Shown: positions 36,006 to 47,157, counted from the stretch's first letter. The stretch: 64,000 nt of DNA from Conidiobolus incongruus B7586 (GCA_000697335.1 JNEM01014685.1:1-64000); one strand, 5' to 3'. Notes: generated from the sequence alone by a model not told the origin. Made by a program: numbers and translations.

Positions 36006-36079
36006 TGATCTCGCTCAGATTCGAACTGAGGACCGTCTGTGTGTTAGACAGACGTGATAACCAACTACACCACGAGATC
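36006..36079 (-). tRNA. tRNA-Val (anticodon AAC), copy 1
   Basis: A 74-nt cloverleaf. Acceptor GATCTCG pairs with CGAGATC, the anticodon arm TCTGT/ACAGA holds CTAACAC with anticodon AAC, and the T arm has TTCGAAT. The gene is identical in sequence to that at 45595-45668 on the other strand. The downstream bases ATTTT supply a short pol III stop. Confidence 0.95.
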
Positions 36080-36820
36080 CTATTAAATCGGAAATCTTTC
36101 AAATAAAATTAATACTTAGTTTTATTTAATCCAATTTTTCATTTCTACCTCAATTATTATCTTCACCTTTTATATTCACCAACTTAAATACCTACTTTAT
36201 TTATTTATCATCTTTTCTAATACTAAGTTTTTTTACTATACTACATTTACATATTTTAATCATTTATATATTCCCATTTTAAATATTGATATAGTCTCAA
36301 TTAATTCCTTATATCAAACGAGTTCACCAGCATTGCCATTTACTATGGAATAAATGACTATATTTAAATTGGAAAATGTAAATAAATATGCAATTCTGAA
36401 ACCAAGATTTGATATTGTTAAGAATACTAGAAGAATTTCAAATCCATTTAGTATGATTTTATATTGAATCAAAATTGATATAATATAAAGTCAAATATTT
36501 TAATATGCCTTATGCTGATTTTATTCAAATGGAGGTCTAAATATATATACAGCAACTGGAGCAGTTTGAAGATATTTTAACAATTAAGGACATGAAACAA
36601 TATAGATAATAGCTAAGTTGGATCAAACATAAAGCATATTAACAGATGGTGAGACAGTTAGAAAGGTAAAAAGTGAAGGAAATGTGTATGGAGGATGTTT
36701 ATATGATTATTTGTAGAATAGGTAGTAATTATAGTAGGTGTGAAAGGATGAGGAAAGAGGTAATGTTAGTAGGAGAGACGTGATGTGCAAAGGATGGTAG
36801 AAAATGAATATGACTTAAGT
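36080..36820. other. Intergenic stretch downstream of DHH1
   Basis: Mostly A/T-rich. From about 36640 to 36790 the plus strand is purine-rich (many GTGAAGG, GGAAAG, GGATG words), so the DHH1 transcript's 3' UTR would be pyrimidine-rich. No other gene seen. Confidence 0.5.
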
Positions 36821-38537
36821 TTAGGAGGCAGCTTTGAGTCCCGATCCAGGTTGGTTGGAGTTTCTGCTATTGTTGGGAGGCTGACGATTGCCTTGGTTGC
36901 CATGATAATTAGGGTTATTTTGGTGGTGACGGTTCTGGTTATTGTAACCATAATTGCCATTGTTATGGTGAGGATTTTGGTTATAGTGTTGACGAGGTCC
37001 TCTGTGATCATGTCCTTGATGTTGATTGGGATAGCCGCCTTGATTGTGATGAGGGTGAGATCTGGGACCACTGTTGGGGCGTTGGAAAGAATCTTGAATA
37101 CGTTGAATATTTTGGGCAGCCTCAATATCAGGTTTTTGAGATTGATCATCATCCAGTGCACTTGGGGCAACATACAATCTCTTGTCGATTGTGGGAGGAA
37201 TAGGTTGAATTTCAGTACCTAATTCTTGTTCGATCTTATAAAGAAGGAATCGATCTTCATAAGTGATTAAGTTGATAGCTAAACCTAGGTGACCGAATCT
37301 TCCAGAACGACCAATACGATGGAGATAGGTTTCAGCATTTTTGGGGAAATCAAAGTTAATTACGACGTTAACAGCTTGGATATCGATACCACGAGTCAAC
37401 AAATCGGTACATACTAAATTACGACAGATACCATTGCGGAAATCGTGGAATACTCGATTACGATTTTGTTGAAGCATCTTGGCATGAGAATAGAAACAAG
37501 AGTAGCCAAGTTGGGTAATTTTACGAGCTAGAAGTTCTACACGGCTTACAGAGCTACAGAAAATAATAGATTGATTGATTTGCAATTTAGAGAATAAGGT
37601 GTTCAAACAGTGAACCTTTTGGCGTTCTTCGACAAAGACATAGTATTGTGTAACACCTCTGAGGGTGAGTTCATCCATAAGATTGATTTCGTAGGGCTTT
37701 ACAAGGAATTTATCCTTAAAATTCTTGACCAACATGGGGAATGTAGCGCTAAATAACATGATTTGACGATCTTTAGGTAAATAATTAATCAATTGTTCAA
37801 CAACGGGTGCAAACTCGGGTGAAAGCAATTTATCAGCTTCGTCTAAAACATAGGTAGGACAATCACTCAAGTCAGCAATTCCTCGGCTTGCTAAATCTAA
37901 AACTCTACCAGGAGTTCCAACAATCACATGTACAGTATCGGCAAGACGTAAAATATCTTCTTTCAAATTGGTACCACCAGTAGATACCATAACTTGTATA
38001 CCCATATGCTTACCAAGCGTCTTACATACTTGACTTGTTTGAAGAGCTAATTCACGAGTAGGAACAAGTAATAAGGCTTGAATCTTGGGTTTTTGTGTGT
38101 TGATTTTTTCAAGGGCAGGAATGACAAAAGCAGCAGTTTTACCCGTTCCATTCTTAGCTCTAGCTAAAATATCACGACCCGTTAAAGCAATAGGGATGGC
38201 TTCTTCTTGAATCGGAGAAGGACGTTCAAAACCAGCTTCAAATATGCCCATCAGTAATTCTCTCTTCAAAAAATAATCTTCAAATTCATTGCCTTTAGTA
38301 ACGGTAACATCCTTTTAAAATGGTTCTAAGGTCAATAAAATAGGAAAGTAAAAGTAAAGAAAAGAGCTTACTTCAGTTTGAGGGCGGTTATCTTTTGGGG
38401 GAATATTTAGTTGCTTTTTCCATTGAGCATTGCTATAGCTAAAAAAGGTAAAAATCATCAGTCAACGTTGTAAAATGAAAGATGAAAACAACTCACTTAA
38501 AATTAGCAGACGGAGGTTGCGTAGGGTTAGAAGACAT
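36821..38537 (-). CDS. DHH1: DEAD-box RNA helicase Dhh1/DDX6 (three exons)
   Basis: Cytoplasmic ATP-dependent RNA helicase of mRNA decapping and translational repression, a core P-body protein. I read three exons on the minus strand: 38537-38497, 38438-38372 and 38311-36821, with introns of 58 nt (GTGAGT...TTTTTTAG) and 60 nt (GTAAGC...AAAAG). The joined product is about 532 residues and starts [20 protein letters not shown]. Exon 3 opens with [14 protein letters not shown], the family's invariant N-terminal block. Helicase motifs are all present: FERPSPIQ (Q), AKNGTGKT (I), PTRELALQ (Ia), TPGR (Ib), DEAD (II), SAT (III), IFCSS (IV), TDLLTRGID (V) and HRIGRSGR (VI). About 110 C-terminal residues are rich in Asn, Gln, His and Gly, a prion-like tail fit for condensates. 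The ATG is chosen because it opens exon 1 and gives the expected fungal N-terminus. Confidence 0.95.
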
Positions 38538-41142
38538 GATGTAAATAAAGCGATTTTAATAAGTAATACAAAAGTAAGAAGATTTTCAAGTTTTGTTAAT
38601 AATCACACAATATTATAAAAGTGATATCTAAAATAGTGTAAAGCAGAAGTAAACCAACTTTTAAAGAATAAATTTGTACAGAAAAATATTACAAAGAGGG
38701 TGTTGGTTGGTAATTAGAAGGAGCGTCGGTAATGATATGAGATAAGTGCTTTTAATTAGCGAAAGATTTGATTTTCAGTAGAAAATTTTCACAGTTGACT
38801 TTTATAAGTTGAAATTTAAGAAATGTGTGAATGTAAATTTGGGGTTATTTTTTATATGGAGGGATTCAGTGATTGAATCTGACATTCATTTACAAAATGG
38901 GTTTACTATAATTTTAGTTAATTTTTTGTTAGTTTCCTTATTTGTCTATGATTTATTTTTTATATTCTTCAATAATTGATTAATTAAATAGAATAATTTA
39001 TATATTAAAGGATTAGATAGAACAAACTAGATAATATAATTATAACAATTGATATTTCTCTATAATTTATTTTAGAATTATAGTATAAAATATTGTTCTA
39101 TTATCTATAAATTGCTTTTGTTATAATGTTTTTTAATAGCAAAAAAATTCTAAATAAAATTTGAATCAGATCAACAAGATATATCACTAATTCTATTCAA
39201 TTATCACAATAATATATGTTTAAAAAATTTGATACTTCAGTTTACACAGTCCTTTTTCAAGCCTTCAAGCAAGGATAATAAAATAACTAAATATGTAAAA
39301 ACTCATCAGCTTATTTTAATATTAATTTTTCAATATAATGATTATTTGATCTGTAACTAAAACTGCATTATACTAACATATTTAATTTATTTTTAAAAAC
39401 TAGTTTAGTTTGATTATATACTATATTATGCGGTTTTTTAATTAAATTAATTCAATCTTTGGTCTTATATGTTATAGTTATCTTACTATTATTTACTTTG
39501 AACACATATAATTTTTAAATGGATTTCAAATATTGAATAAAAACAATAGAAAATCTGAATTATTCAAAAATCACTCAGTAAATTATAGAGTCTACTTCAT
39601 TTGAATGGGGTTCCTGAACAAAATCGTAATAAATATATATCTAACCTTTAAATTTTGATCAACAAAAATTTTGTTAATGATAACTTTAATCATCTTGTAA
39701 TAAATTGATACATCAAAATAACAATATATGAAATTAATGTTATCATCAATAGCTAGTTAATGACAATAGGTTTAGAAATATTATTTGAATTTGATATAAT
39801 TAACAAAATTGAAAAGGTTTTAATCAATTATTTGATCATATAATAATCAATACAATATAATAATATCACCAATTATAATTCTGAATATATTCTTTTAGAA
39901 AATACTGCAATTCAAGAATAATATTTTTAAAAAACATTATTTGTTCTCAAAAATATCATATCATCTATTCAAAAGTTATCAAAAATAACAATTATTAAAA
40001 ATATTGATATCGTTTATTATGGTTTATACTTTAACAGTAAAGTTTAATATTTTCAAATTAATATTGAATATTATCAAGTTATTAAATCTTAGAAGTTTAA
40101 ATAAATCGTTTAGTATTATATTTATATAATCTATAATATTTAATATTCTGAATCTTATACCAATTATATTACAACTGAATCCAAAAATTTGTTAGAGTTT
40201 ATTCATATATAGATATTTAAGCATATATTCAATTCAATTCAATTCAATATCTATAAATATAATCAACCCTATTATCAAATCATAAACCATCCAAAACAAT
40301 CCAACTATTTAGGTTTTAGTCAAAAAAATGGTTGGATAAAGTAATATATTTAAGTGTCTTTGTATCACAAAATCTTGAATTGAATTCTAATATTACGTAT
40401 TAATATTAAAATTCTTAGCAATAAAATTTATTGAGCAGTATATTTTTTCATAATTGGTGGAATGAAATTGTATTGTAGTTATTATTATCATCAATATTTC
40501 CAATATATTTTATCTAGAATATTCATAGCTTTAATAAAAAGAGTTTTTAATCAAATTGCTAATATTATGGTGGATTAATTGGTATTATGACTTGATAATG
40601 AATTCAATGTATTTTAAATGGATATATTTTAGAATGTTATGTGCAATTTCAGGGAAGTAGTAGATAAAAATAATAATAATATATAGTATCATTATAATGA
40701 ATTATTTATCATCATATATAGTGTAAATATACTATACAATTGAATTTAAAATTATTGTAAATCAAGTATAGATACTTTGATCATATACTCACCAGCAACA
40801 AATATTTATAAATGTAATTTTACTATTATCAATGATATTTAATAATAATATACCATTTATATTAGGTATTTGGCAATAAGTTTTGATTCTAAGACTTAGG
40901 TCTATAGATTTTTAAATAAATAAAATCCGATTAAAATCGGTTAAAAAATTGGGTAAATTCCCCTAAATAGTCCCTCCGCCACGGAAATCTTTAGTAAAAG
41001 GCGAAAGATTTATCCGAAAGAAATGAGGAAAGGACAGGGAAGATAATGATTAAATTTTTATGAATGATTAAATTTATATATAATTCACAATATTTAAAAT
41101 TATGGTATTTTGTCCACGTGATTCTCAATTGATTTGAAATAT
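38538..41142. other. Long AT-rich stretch upstream of DHH1
   Basis: No gene seen. A five-base unit (ATTCA) is repeated about four times at 40227-40249. Near 40985-41015 an inverted repeat AAATCTTT...AAAGATTT with an 11-base loop lies beside CCGATTAAAATCGG (about 40927-40940), in a patch richer in G+C; this could be structured RNA or an element edge, but nothing more can be said. Confidence 0.45.
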
Positions 41143-41430
41143 TGTCACGAGTCAACGTGACATTACCTAAAATAGGATATAATAGGAACATTTAAAGTTC
41201 CACTTCCCTTGAAATAATCACTACAAGACAAAAGGACAAAGAAGACAAAGAAGACAAAGAAGGCCAAAAGAAGTATAAGAGAACACATCAGAATAGCTAG
41301 ATGAGCTATTCTGGTCATTCCTTTAACAGATCTAATAATTAATAAATAAGTTCCTCAGAGTTATAATATTTTATTCACATTAATTAGCTATCATTATGGT
41401 ACTGTTACGTTCTATTTTATCTCCTGTAAC
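41143..41430 (+). mobile_element. Possible LTR-like fragment (fossil)
   Basis: Starts with TGTCACGAGTC, close to the starts of the LTR candidates at 33977 and 62221 (both minus). It has a TATA-like AGTATAAGAG near 41271 and AATAAATAAG near 41340. The right end is not clear, and no retroelement genes are adjacent. The following small frame at 41396 may overlap it. Confidence 0.25.
41235..41261 (+). repeat. Tandem repeat, 9-bp unit x3
   Basis: GACAAAGAA is repeated three times in a row. It lies within the possible LTR-like fragment and upstream of the small frame at 41396. Confidence 0.9.
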
Positions 41431-41680
41431 ATTCAAAGAAGTTCCCCTCGCAGAGTCACCTCAGACATCAGTATTCAAATTAACATTTGTCCTGCTATGT
41501 GTAATGGTTAGCTGGGGAGGAACTTGGTTAACTACAGGAAGTAATCGCTGGATAATGCGTTTGTGTCTACTAATGAGTTGGGGAATCCTTATACATCAAT
41601 GTGATGACTTCGTGGTGAATTCTTCAGCTCCTCATTGGCGGATCTTAGAGGTAGTTGACAAATATTTTGATAATTACTAA
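41396..41680 (+). CDS. Small membrane protein of unknown family
   Basis: A 94-residue frame opening with ATG. Base composition is richer in G+C than the flanks, which favours real coding. The protein has a hydrophilic N-terminus, a hydrophobic helix at about 28-46 (KLTFVLLCVMVSWGGTWL) and a second at about 52-68 (RWIMRLCLLMSWGILIHQ), then an acidic tail. It could be a two-helix membrane protein. I do not recognise it. Because it begins inside a possible LTR-like fragment, it could also be a chance frame in an old element. A missed intron at either side is possible. Confidence 0.4.
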   Translation: MVLLRSILSPVTFKEVPLAESPQTSVFKLTFVLLCVMVSWGGTWLTTGSNRWIMRLCLLMSWGILIHQCDDFVVNSSAPHWRILEVVDKYFDNY

Positions 41681-42069
41681 ATCTAGAATTATCAATCAAC
41701 AATATCCAATTTAGATCAATTATATTCAAATTTCTAGAATTTTTAAAGATGTTCATTTTATCATAATAATATACTGTTCGTTTTAGAAATAATATTAAAT
41801 ATATTAAAAGTAGGATCTTATTATATCAGTGGAAGAGGATGATATGTGTGTTTTTGGATCGTTTAATTGAATCGAAATAAGAACAAAGAAGGCAACTTGG
41901 GAAGTACTTGGTCTATCTGAAAAATTTAAATTGTAATGATAAATGAATTTGAAAAGTTTAATTCATTTGAAGTCAATAGAGATTAACAACTTTATTAAAT
42001 ATTAATAATGGTAATAATTATATATACATATACATTAAAATTGAAAAATAATTAGTATAATAGATACTT
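41681..42069. other. Intergenic stretch downstream of the SPX-RING gene
   Basis: No gene seen. Confidence 0.5.
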
Positions 42070-43152
42070 TTACATGATAGAACAGCCGTTTGGACTATGG
42101 CCAGGCGCTCTGCTGGTAACTTGTTGGTAATACATTTTATCCCTTTCGACCATATTAATCTTGGCCTTTCGTTTGATTTCCAAGGGGAACTTTTGTTGCA
42201 TCAATGTTTGCAATCTCTGGTCAATGTTCAAACTGTCAGCTTCTTTCATAGCGTTTTCGGTGCGGCACATAGGACAATGCGGCATATTGCGATATTGCGC
42301 TTGGATGCAGCAGAGGAGACAGAATAGATGACCACATTTTAAACGAATGGGACGCCATGCGATGTCGTAGCAGACTGGGCATTCGTAATCGGTGGTGGAG
42401 GGTAAGCACTTGAGGATCACAGTACCCCAATCTTTGATCAAGATTTGACTGTGTTCGAATAGTGGATTGAATTTGAGTACGAGCTCTGAAATCTGTTGAG
42501 GAGTTAGTGTTTGAGTGGTTTTCGCCATTTTCTTAAGAATTTTCCTCAAGGCGAGCTGGTTGAGCTCATTGAAGTGAATCAATGTCAATATCTGTTGGCT
42601 GATGGTTAGGATATTGAATAGTACTCGCTTGGACTTGGGATCTTTGAATTTGGTAAACACTTTGTCCACTTTGACTTGGTGGATCAGTTTGTGCAACATA
42701 GGCTTTAACTTGATGTACGAAATGGATTTGAGTGGTGCTTGGGTCTGGTTGCTGAGATGTACCTGATCGTATTCTTCCATGAAGCGACGCCATTGAATAA
42801 GATCAACACTGTCTGGCTGAGTGACGCTCGCGAGCTGGGTTCGGATTTGCAAAAGACTCGCTTCAATGCTCGATTTGGCACGGTGCAAGAAATCGTTTAG
42901 GGAGAAAAGAGAATGCACGAGGAGTGGAGCAAACTCCTGGTTGGTATTTGCTAATAAATCCGCTGGGAATGGCATGGAATCGAATTCATCAGAGCATAAG
43001 TGCTTTAGAAATTTATAAACCTGATCCAAGCTCACCTCTCCCTCTTCAGGTTTCTTGAGCGTTTTCTTCAATTTTTTATAAGGGATAACGTAAGTCTGCC
43101 ATTCTGGATTAAAAGAAATAATTTCATTAGACAATTGCTTGGCAAACTTCAT
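42070..43152 (-). CDS. SPX-RING protein (putative E3 ubiquitin ligase) with a C-terminal CaaX box
   Basis: A 360-residue intronless gene. The N-terminus MKFAKQLSNEIISFNPEW begins an SPX domain (about 1-225), the sensor for inositol pyrophosphates in phosphate control. Its basic binding residues are visible in YKKLKK (25-30) and in LRKILKKMAK (202-211). A C3HC4 RING follows: C258-x2-C261, C273-x-H275, C278-x2-C281, C293-x2-C296. RING domains recruit ubiquitin-conjugating enzymes, so a role as E3 ligase in phosphate-related turnover is likely. SPX-RING proteins are known in fungi, and in plants as NLA. The last four residues are CSIM, a fitting CaaX box for farnesylation, which would tether the protein to membranes. 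I infer this from the motif only. The Cys is at 357. TATATAAA at about 43311-43318 (minus strand) could be its TATA box. Confidence 0.93.
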   Translation of the reverse strand: MKFAKQLSNEIISFNPEWQTYVIPYKKLKKTLKKPEEGEVSLDQVYKFLKHLCSDEFDSMPFPADLLANTNQEFAPLLVHSLFSLNDFLHRAKSSIEASLLQIRTQLASVTQPDSVDLIQWRRFMEEYDQVHLSNQTQAPLKSISYIKLKPMLHKLIHQVKVDKVFTKFKDPKSKRVLFNILTISQQILTLIHFNELNQLALRKILKKMAKTTQTLTPQQISELVLKFNPLFEHSQILIKDWGTVILKCLPSTTDYECPVCYDIAWRPIRLKCGHLFCLLCCIQAQYRNMPHCPMCRTENAMKEADSLNIDQRLQTLMQQKFPLEIKRKAKINMVERDKMYYQQVTSRAPGHSPNGCSIM

Positions 43153-44573
43153 CTTTGCAGTGTTTTATGTACTATAAATCATTAAAAATTAAGTAATTAT
43201 TTGCTAAAGTTCATCAACCATTAATCAAAAAGGATGATAATAAACTAATATTATTTTTTTATTATATTTTTATGGGTTGATTTGGTGATTTTTAATTGAA
43301 CTAAAGCTTATTTATATACCCATTTTCGATTTTTATTTTAGAGTGTACAAATAACCCAAACCATCCACTCTAGACTTATTTGCCCACCGAAAAGGGCTAT
43401 GTTTATTCGCCAATTTCAAATTCACCTCAATATTCTCGGATCTTACATTTAACTGGTAAATTCCAAATTTATGGAAATTATGAAAGAAATAATGACAAAT
43501 TGTAGTGTCGGTTAATCAATTAAATACTAAATACTGAATTATTGAAAATTATTTGGTATTTTTATCCAAATTGGGATATTAATAAGGTATTCTATTCCAA
43601 TATAATCTAACATTATCATATTCCAAGTTTACATGTAAATCTATTTTTCAAATTTAGTATTTTTATCATTATATATTCTCGGTGTATGGCAACTTTTATC
43701 AAGGGAATTTTAACCAATCAACAACTTATATTAGGCTCATATGACTCAAAAAATTTTCAAAATCATAATAATTATATAAGAGTGAAATAAAATTATAAAA
43801 ATGTTTTTTAAGAATTAGGTTAATTAAGTTTTTAATATTAAATAAATTTTATTATACCAGTATAATAATGATATAATGAATAAAGTTGAAATATTAAAAA
43901 TATAAAATGAATAAAAACAATTTTATTCAATATTCATTTTGATTCAGACTGTATACACTGTCGAAGGGGTAACTATAAATTCTCAAATATTTACAGATAT
44001 TTTTTGAAAAATTGCGATAAATGAATTTACATCCAAATTTTCTAATATATATTAATGATTTATACATAGATGGTATATTCTTATATCCTTTAAGTATTTT
44101 AACAAACTGATCAATTCAATTGAACGCATATATAGTGAATTGATGCTTGATAAGATTGGTTTCATAATTTTACTATATAATTCAATAATAAATAGAGATT
44201 GAAATATGCATATTAAACAAAGAAAACTTTGAAAATATGGAATGGTCTATTTAATTTAATAGTACGATATCTTATAAAAATTTAAAACCATCAAAAAATT
44301 CTAAATTTTTTATTAGATAACCTGACTAGAATGATAATAAATCAAACATTTGATAAATTATTATTCAATTAAATTTTAATTATTTACCCCAGTTTTAAAT
44401 GATTATTATATTATTAAATTTTTAATTTGATTTGATAAATGACTATTATACAAGTCTAATAATTAAGTTTAAAATCATAACTTTTGTCTAGTTAATGATA
44501 ATTTTAGACTATTTGAAATTCTCAATTTGGATTCAATATCTTCATCCTAATTAAGCTGTTAAGATCTATATAA
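43153..44573. other. Intergenic stretch between the SPX-RING and POP7 genes
   Basis: AT-rich apart from a patch near 43360-43440 (CCACTCTAGAC, GCCCACCGAAAAGGGC) that is probably upstream DNA of the SPX-RING gene. No gene seen. Confidence 0.45.
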
Positions 44574-44909
44574 TCAATAATGTGGATCAAGATTTACCTC
44601 GTCATCAGGTACTAAATCATCAATTACTTTAGTCTGACCAGATGTCCATTCAATACTCCAAGATTCAGATATGATAGGTTCAATAGCACAATATAATTGA
44701 CATAATTTAACAGTAGCTTTACCCAAACCAATTATTTGAATATTGTCAAATTTTTCGAGTAATTTTAATACTCTTAATCGATAACTATTCAAAGGAGTTC
44801 TTGTAGTGATATAAATTTGATTTTCCATACAATTCGGCTTTTGTATGGTTCTTCTCTTAATTTTATATGGTTTTGATTGCTGTGAAGATTTTTGTGATGT
44901 GGTTTTCAT
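44574..44909 (-). CDS. POP7: RNase P/MRP subunit Pop7/Rpp20-like (Alba fold)
   Basis: A 111-residue protein, close to the length of short Rpp20 relatives. A basic N-terminus (1-27) is followed by NQIYITTRTPL (31-40), then RVLKLLEKFDNIQIIGLGKA (46-65). The order 'IY...RTP', a helix ending in a hydrophobic strand, and GLGKA with a second helix is the Alba-like core of Rpp20, which binds the P3 arm of RNase P and MRP RNA together with Rpp25/Pop6. The end, TSGQTKVIDDLVPDDE, matches the 'T.T.EVVDDL.P' strand and acidic tail of that family. These enzymes mature tRNA and rRNA in the nucleus. The assignment to Pop7 rather than another Alba protein rests on these motifs. The gene is intronless with an ATG at 44909. 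Confidence 0.75.
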   Translation of the reverse strand: MKTTSQKSSQQSKPYKIKRRTIQKPNCMENQIYITTRTPLNSYRLRVLKLLEKFDNIQIIGLGKATVKLCQLYCAIEPIISESWSIEWTSGQTKVIDDLVPDDEVNLDPHY

Positions 44910-45594
44910 TTATGTTATATTAATATTTTGATTAAATAATATGTAAATGACTTGCAATTTTTAAGGTTCAATTTTATGTTCGAATTTGTCCTTTTAGAAT
45001 TGTGGGATCAATTCTAATGAATATTTAGATTATTGATTATTTTCAAACAAATATGATTTTCCTTAAAATATTAAAAAAATATATATGTTGTAAATAAATA
45101 AAAATGGATTTTCAAAATTATTTGAATTATAAATAAATAAAACAGCTTACTATTGATTAAGTTTAAGTTTTTTATTTTAATAGTAGAACGAGAACTACTT
45201 ATCAAATCATCAAATAAATCTATTTTAATGCTTAATCATAACAAACAAAAAATATATAATACAATTATGAATATATATTAAATCATACTATCTATTTGGA
45301 AATACTATACAACCTGATTATATTCCTTTAATATACTAAGACAATTGTTAAAAGTTTAGATTACATTTGTAATATTAATAGTGGAATATAATGATCATTA
45401 TTATATATTTGTGTAATTAAAAAAATATGAAATATAGTATGATGAGAAGATGAATGAAAAAAGCTTAAATAGTTTATAATGTATTAGCTAAATAAAACAT
45501 AAAAGAAGTTTTTTAGTAAAAAGATTGAGAAATGAATTAAAAATAGAAATATTAACAATCAAAATTATCATAATAGTCAAACAAACTTAACCAT
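44910..45594. other. AT-rich stretch between POP7 and tRNA-Val
   Basis: No gene seen. Confidence 0.5.
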
Positions 45595-45668
45595 GATCTC
45601 GTGGTGTAGTTGGTTATCACGTCTGTCTAACACACAGACGGTCCTCAGTTCGAATCTGAGCGAGATCA
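45595..45668 (+). tRNA. tRNA-Val (anticodon AAC), copy 2
   Basis: Identical to the gene at 36006-36079, on the opposite strand. All arms pair as described there. Identity extends only a few bases past the 3' end (CATTTT) and not to the 5' flank, so only the gene and its stop signal are shared. Confidence 0.95.
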
Positions 45669-46440
45669 TTTTCAACTAATTTTCTTTTTTTAATTTTATA
45701 ATTTTTTTCATAATTCTATTTATTCAATTTCTAAATATATCTATTTTCCGTTACTGTTTCCTTAAATCAACATATATATTTATATTGATAGCTATATCCT
45801 TCTATTTTCATATATTCTAATTGGTAATTTGACACTTTTGATATTTTTAATTTTGCAAATAAATTTGAATATTTTGAAAATATATGTTATATCATAATTA
45901 AATACAATTCACATATTCTTGGTGAATATTGTTATATTTAAATAATATATATATATATATATATATTAGCTCATTACTTACGCTATTTCTTTTAATACTA
46001 GTATTTAGTGTCAAAATTTTATATATCATCTAATTATAATTTTATCAAATCAAAAAAAAATTAATTGTCACTATTGTAAAATGGATAATCAAATTAAATG
46101 GCTGGTTATACTGAGCTATTCATTGGTATTTCTTTTTATACTAAAAATCTCAAATTTACAATATTGATTAGAGATAGAAGTTTTTGAATATTTTGAATCA
46201 TTTATTCAAAATTTACAGAATCAAGTATATTCTTCATAATCCAAATGTAATTAAATTGTTTTTATTTTAAATTTTGAAATATCTATATTAATATTTGTAA
46301 TTAGTTTTATTTTTCACAATATCCTAATATATTAATATTTATTTTATTTTTATATTAATACCAATTATCATTACAAAATTTTGTTTTCATATTTTGGGAA
46401 ATCAATTCGAATAATTTAATACTTTTTGAAATTATTTTTT
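45669..46440. other. AT-rich stretch with a (TA)n run
   Basis: No gene seen. A (TA)n microsatellite lies at about 45944-45967. A T-rich tract (11 T in 13) at 46430-46443 abuts the GC-richer island that follows. Confidence 0.5.
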
Positions 46441-46935
46441 TTTCATTTGCTTAGCAATGCTAGCGAGGGTCAAAATAGTCAGCTCACTGATCCCAGGGGT
46501 AGAAAGTACCCCCAAGGCAAGCTAGGCGAGCAAAAGCAAATAAATAACTAGTTGGATAGTGAGCATGGCACTCAAAGTTGGAGAATACGTCACCGTACGC
46601 GGATTGATGGTTATTATTTGGCCTGCATTCATTCTCACCTCATTATGCATATAAAATTGATAAATTTGAAATATTGGGGTTGGGCCGTACTTATGGAACA
46701 GTGTCTTGATACAGCATCCAATTAACCAGCTAATTAAAGTGCTAGCAACAGCCTAGGCTGTTTTATCGGGACTTATAGGCCCACGGGTGTATCCACCTTC
46801 ATGGGACGCACACTTGGAGTCCCATGGAGGGCATGGTTCCGAATCTATCCCTCCAGCCGGTTTTTTCAAGCGGTTCTGGCAAGTTACAAGTAACTCAACT
46901 GGTTGCTAAGTCGATAACCTTAACGTTGTTTTTAA
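46441..46935 (+). ncRNA. Candidate structured RNA: hairpin-dense GC-rich island
   Basis: About 490 bases with far more G+C than the flanks and an unusual number of exact inverted repeats. These are ATTTGCTT/AAGCAAAT (46445-46452 with 46534-46541) closing a first domain, GGGGTA-GAAAG-TACCCC (46496-46512), AGTG/CACT (46558-46572), TACG-TCAC-CGTA (46586-46597), the palindrome ACAGCCTAGGCTGT (46748-46761), CATGGGAC/GTCCCATG (46800-46826), GGAGGG/CCCTCC (46826-46854), CCAGCCG/CGG..CTGG (46853-46879) and AGTTA-CAAG-TAACT (46882-46895). A T5 run ends it (46928-46932), but an internal T6 at 46861 argues against a single pol III transcript. I tried RNase P, MRP, SRP, U snRNA, group I intron and HDV-like patterns and none fitted. 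Strand is a guess. It could instead be a piece of a mobile element. Confidence 0.35.
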
Positions 46936-47157
46936 TTATCATTATTCCAATATTTTTATCAAGAGATAAAAATTTGATATTAGATGAATTGAGCCTATTA
47001 GTTAAATAATTTGTAGAATAATAATAAAAATTTATTCATTGTCCAATCAAAAAAAATTTACTATTGAACTAATTTGAAACGATATCGAATTTTAAAATGA
47101 AATTGGTTTTGTAAATTTTTGTTATAATCACCCTCATTGGAAGGGGGTGACTCTGAG

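Noticed and set aside
36785-37222. Long frames on the plus strand and in the other minus frame over the DHH1 tail
   Set aside because: They are shadows of the repeated His/Asn/Gln codons of the real gene.
42097-43018. Several frames opposite or beside the SPX-RING gene
   Set aside because: The SPX and RING motifs fix the true frame. The others have no motifs.
46826-46920. HDV-like self-cleaving ribozyme (GGAGGGCATGGTTCC start)
   Set aside because: The first stem GGAGGG/CCCTCC exists, but there is no P3 hairpin between its strands, and the P2 partner and the conserved joining bases are not in place.
46441-46935. Reading frame at 46824-47009 in the GC-rich island as a protein gene
   Set aside because: The frame is short, has no recognisable motif, and overlaps strong inverted repeats. 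Structured RNA or element DNA explains the region better.
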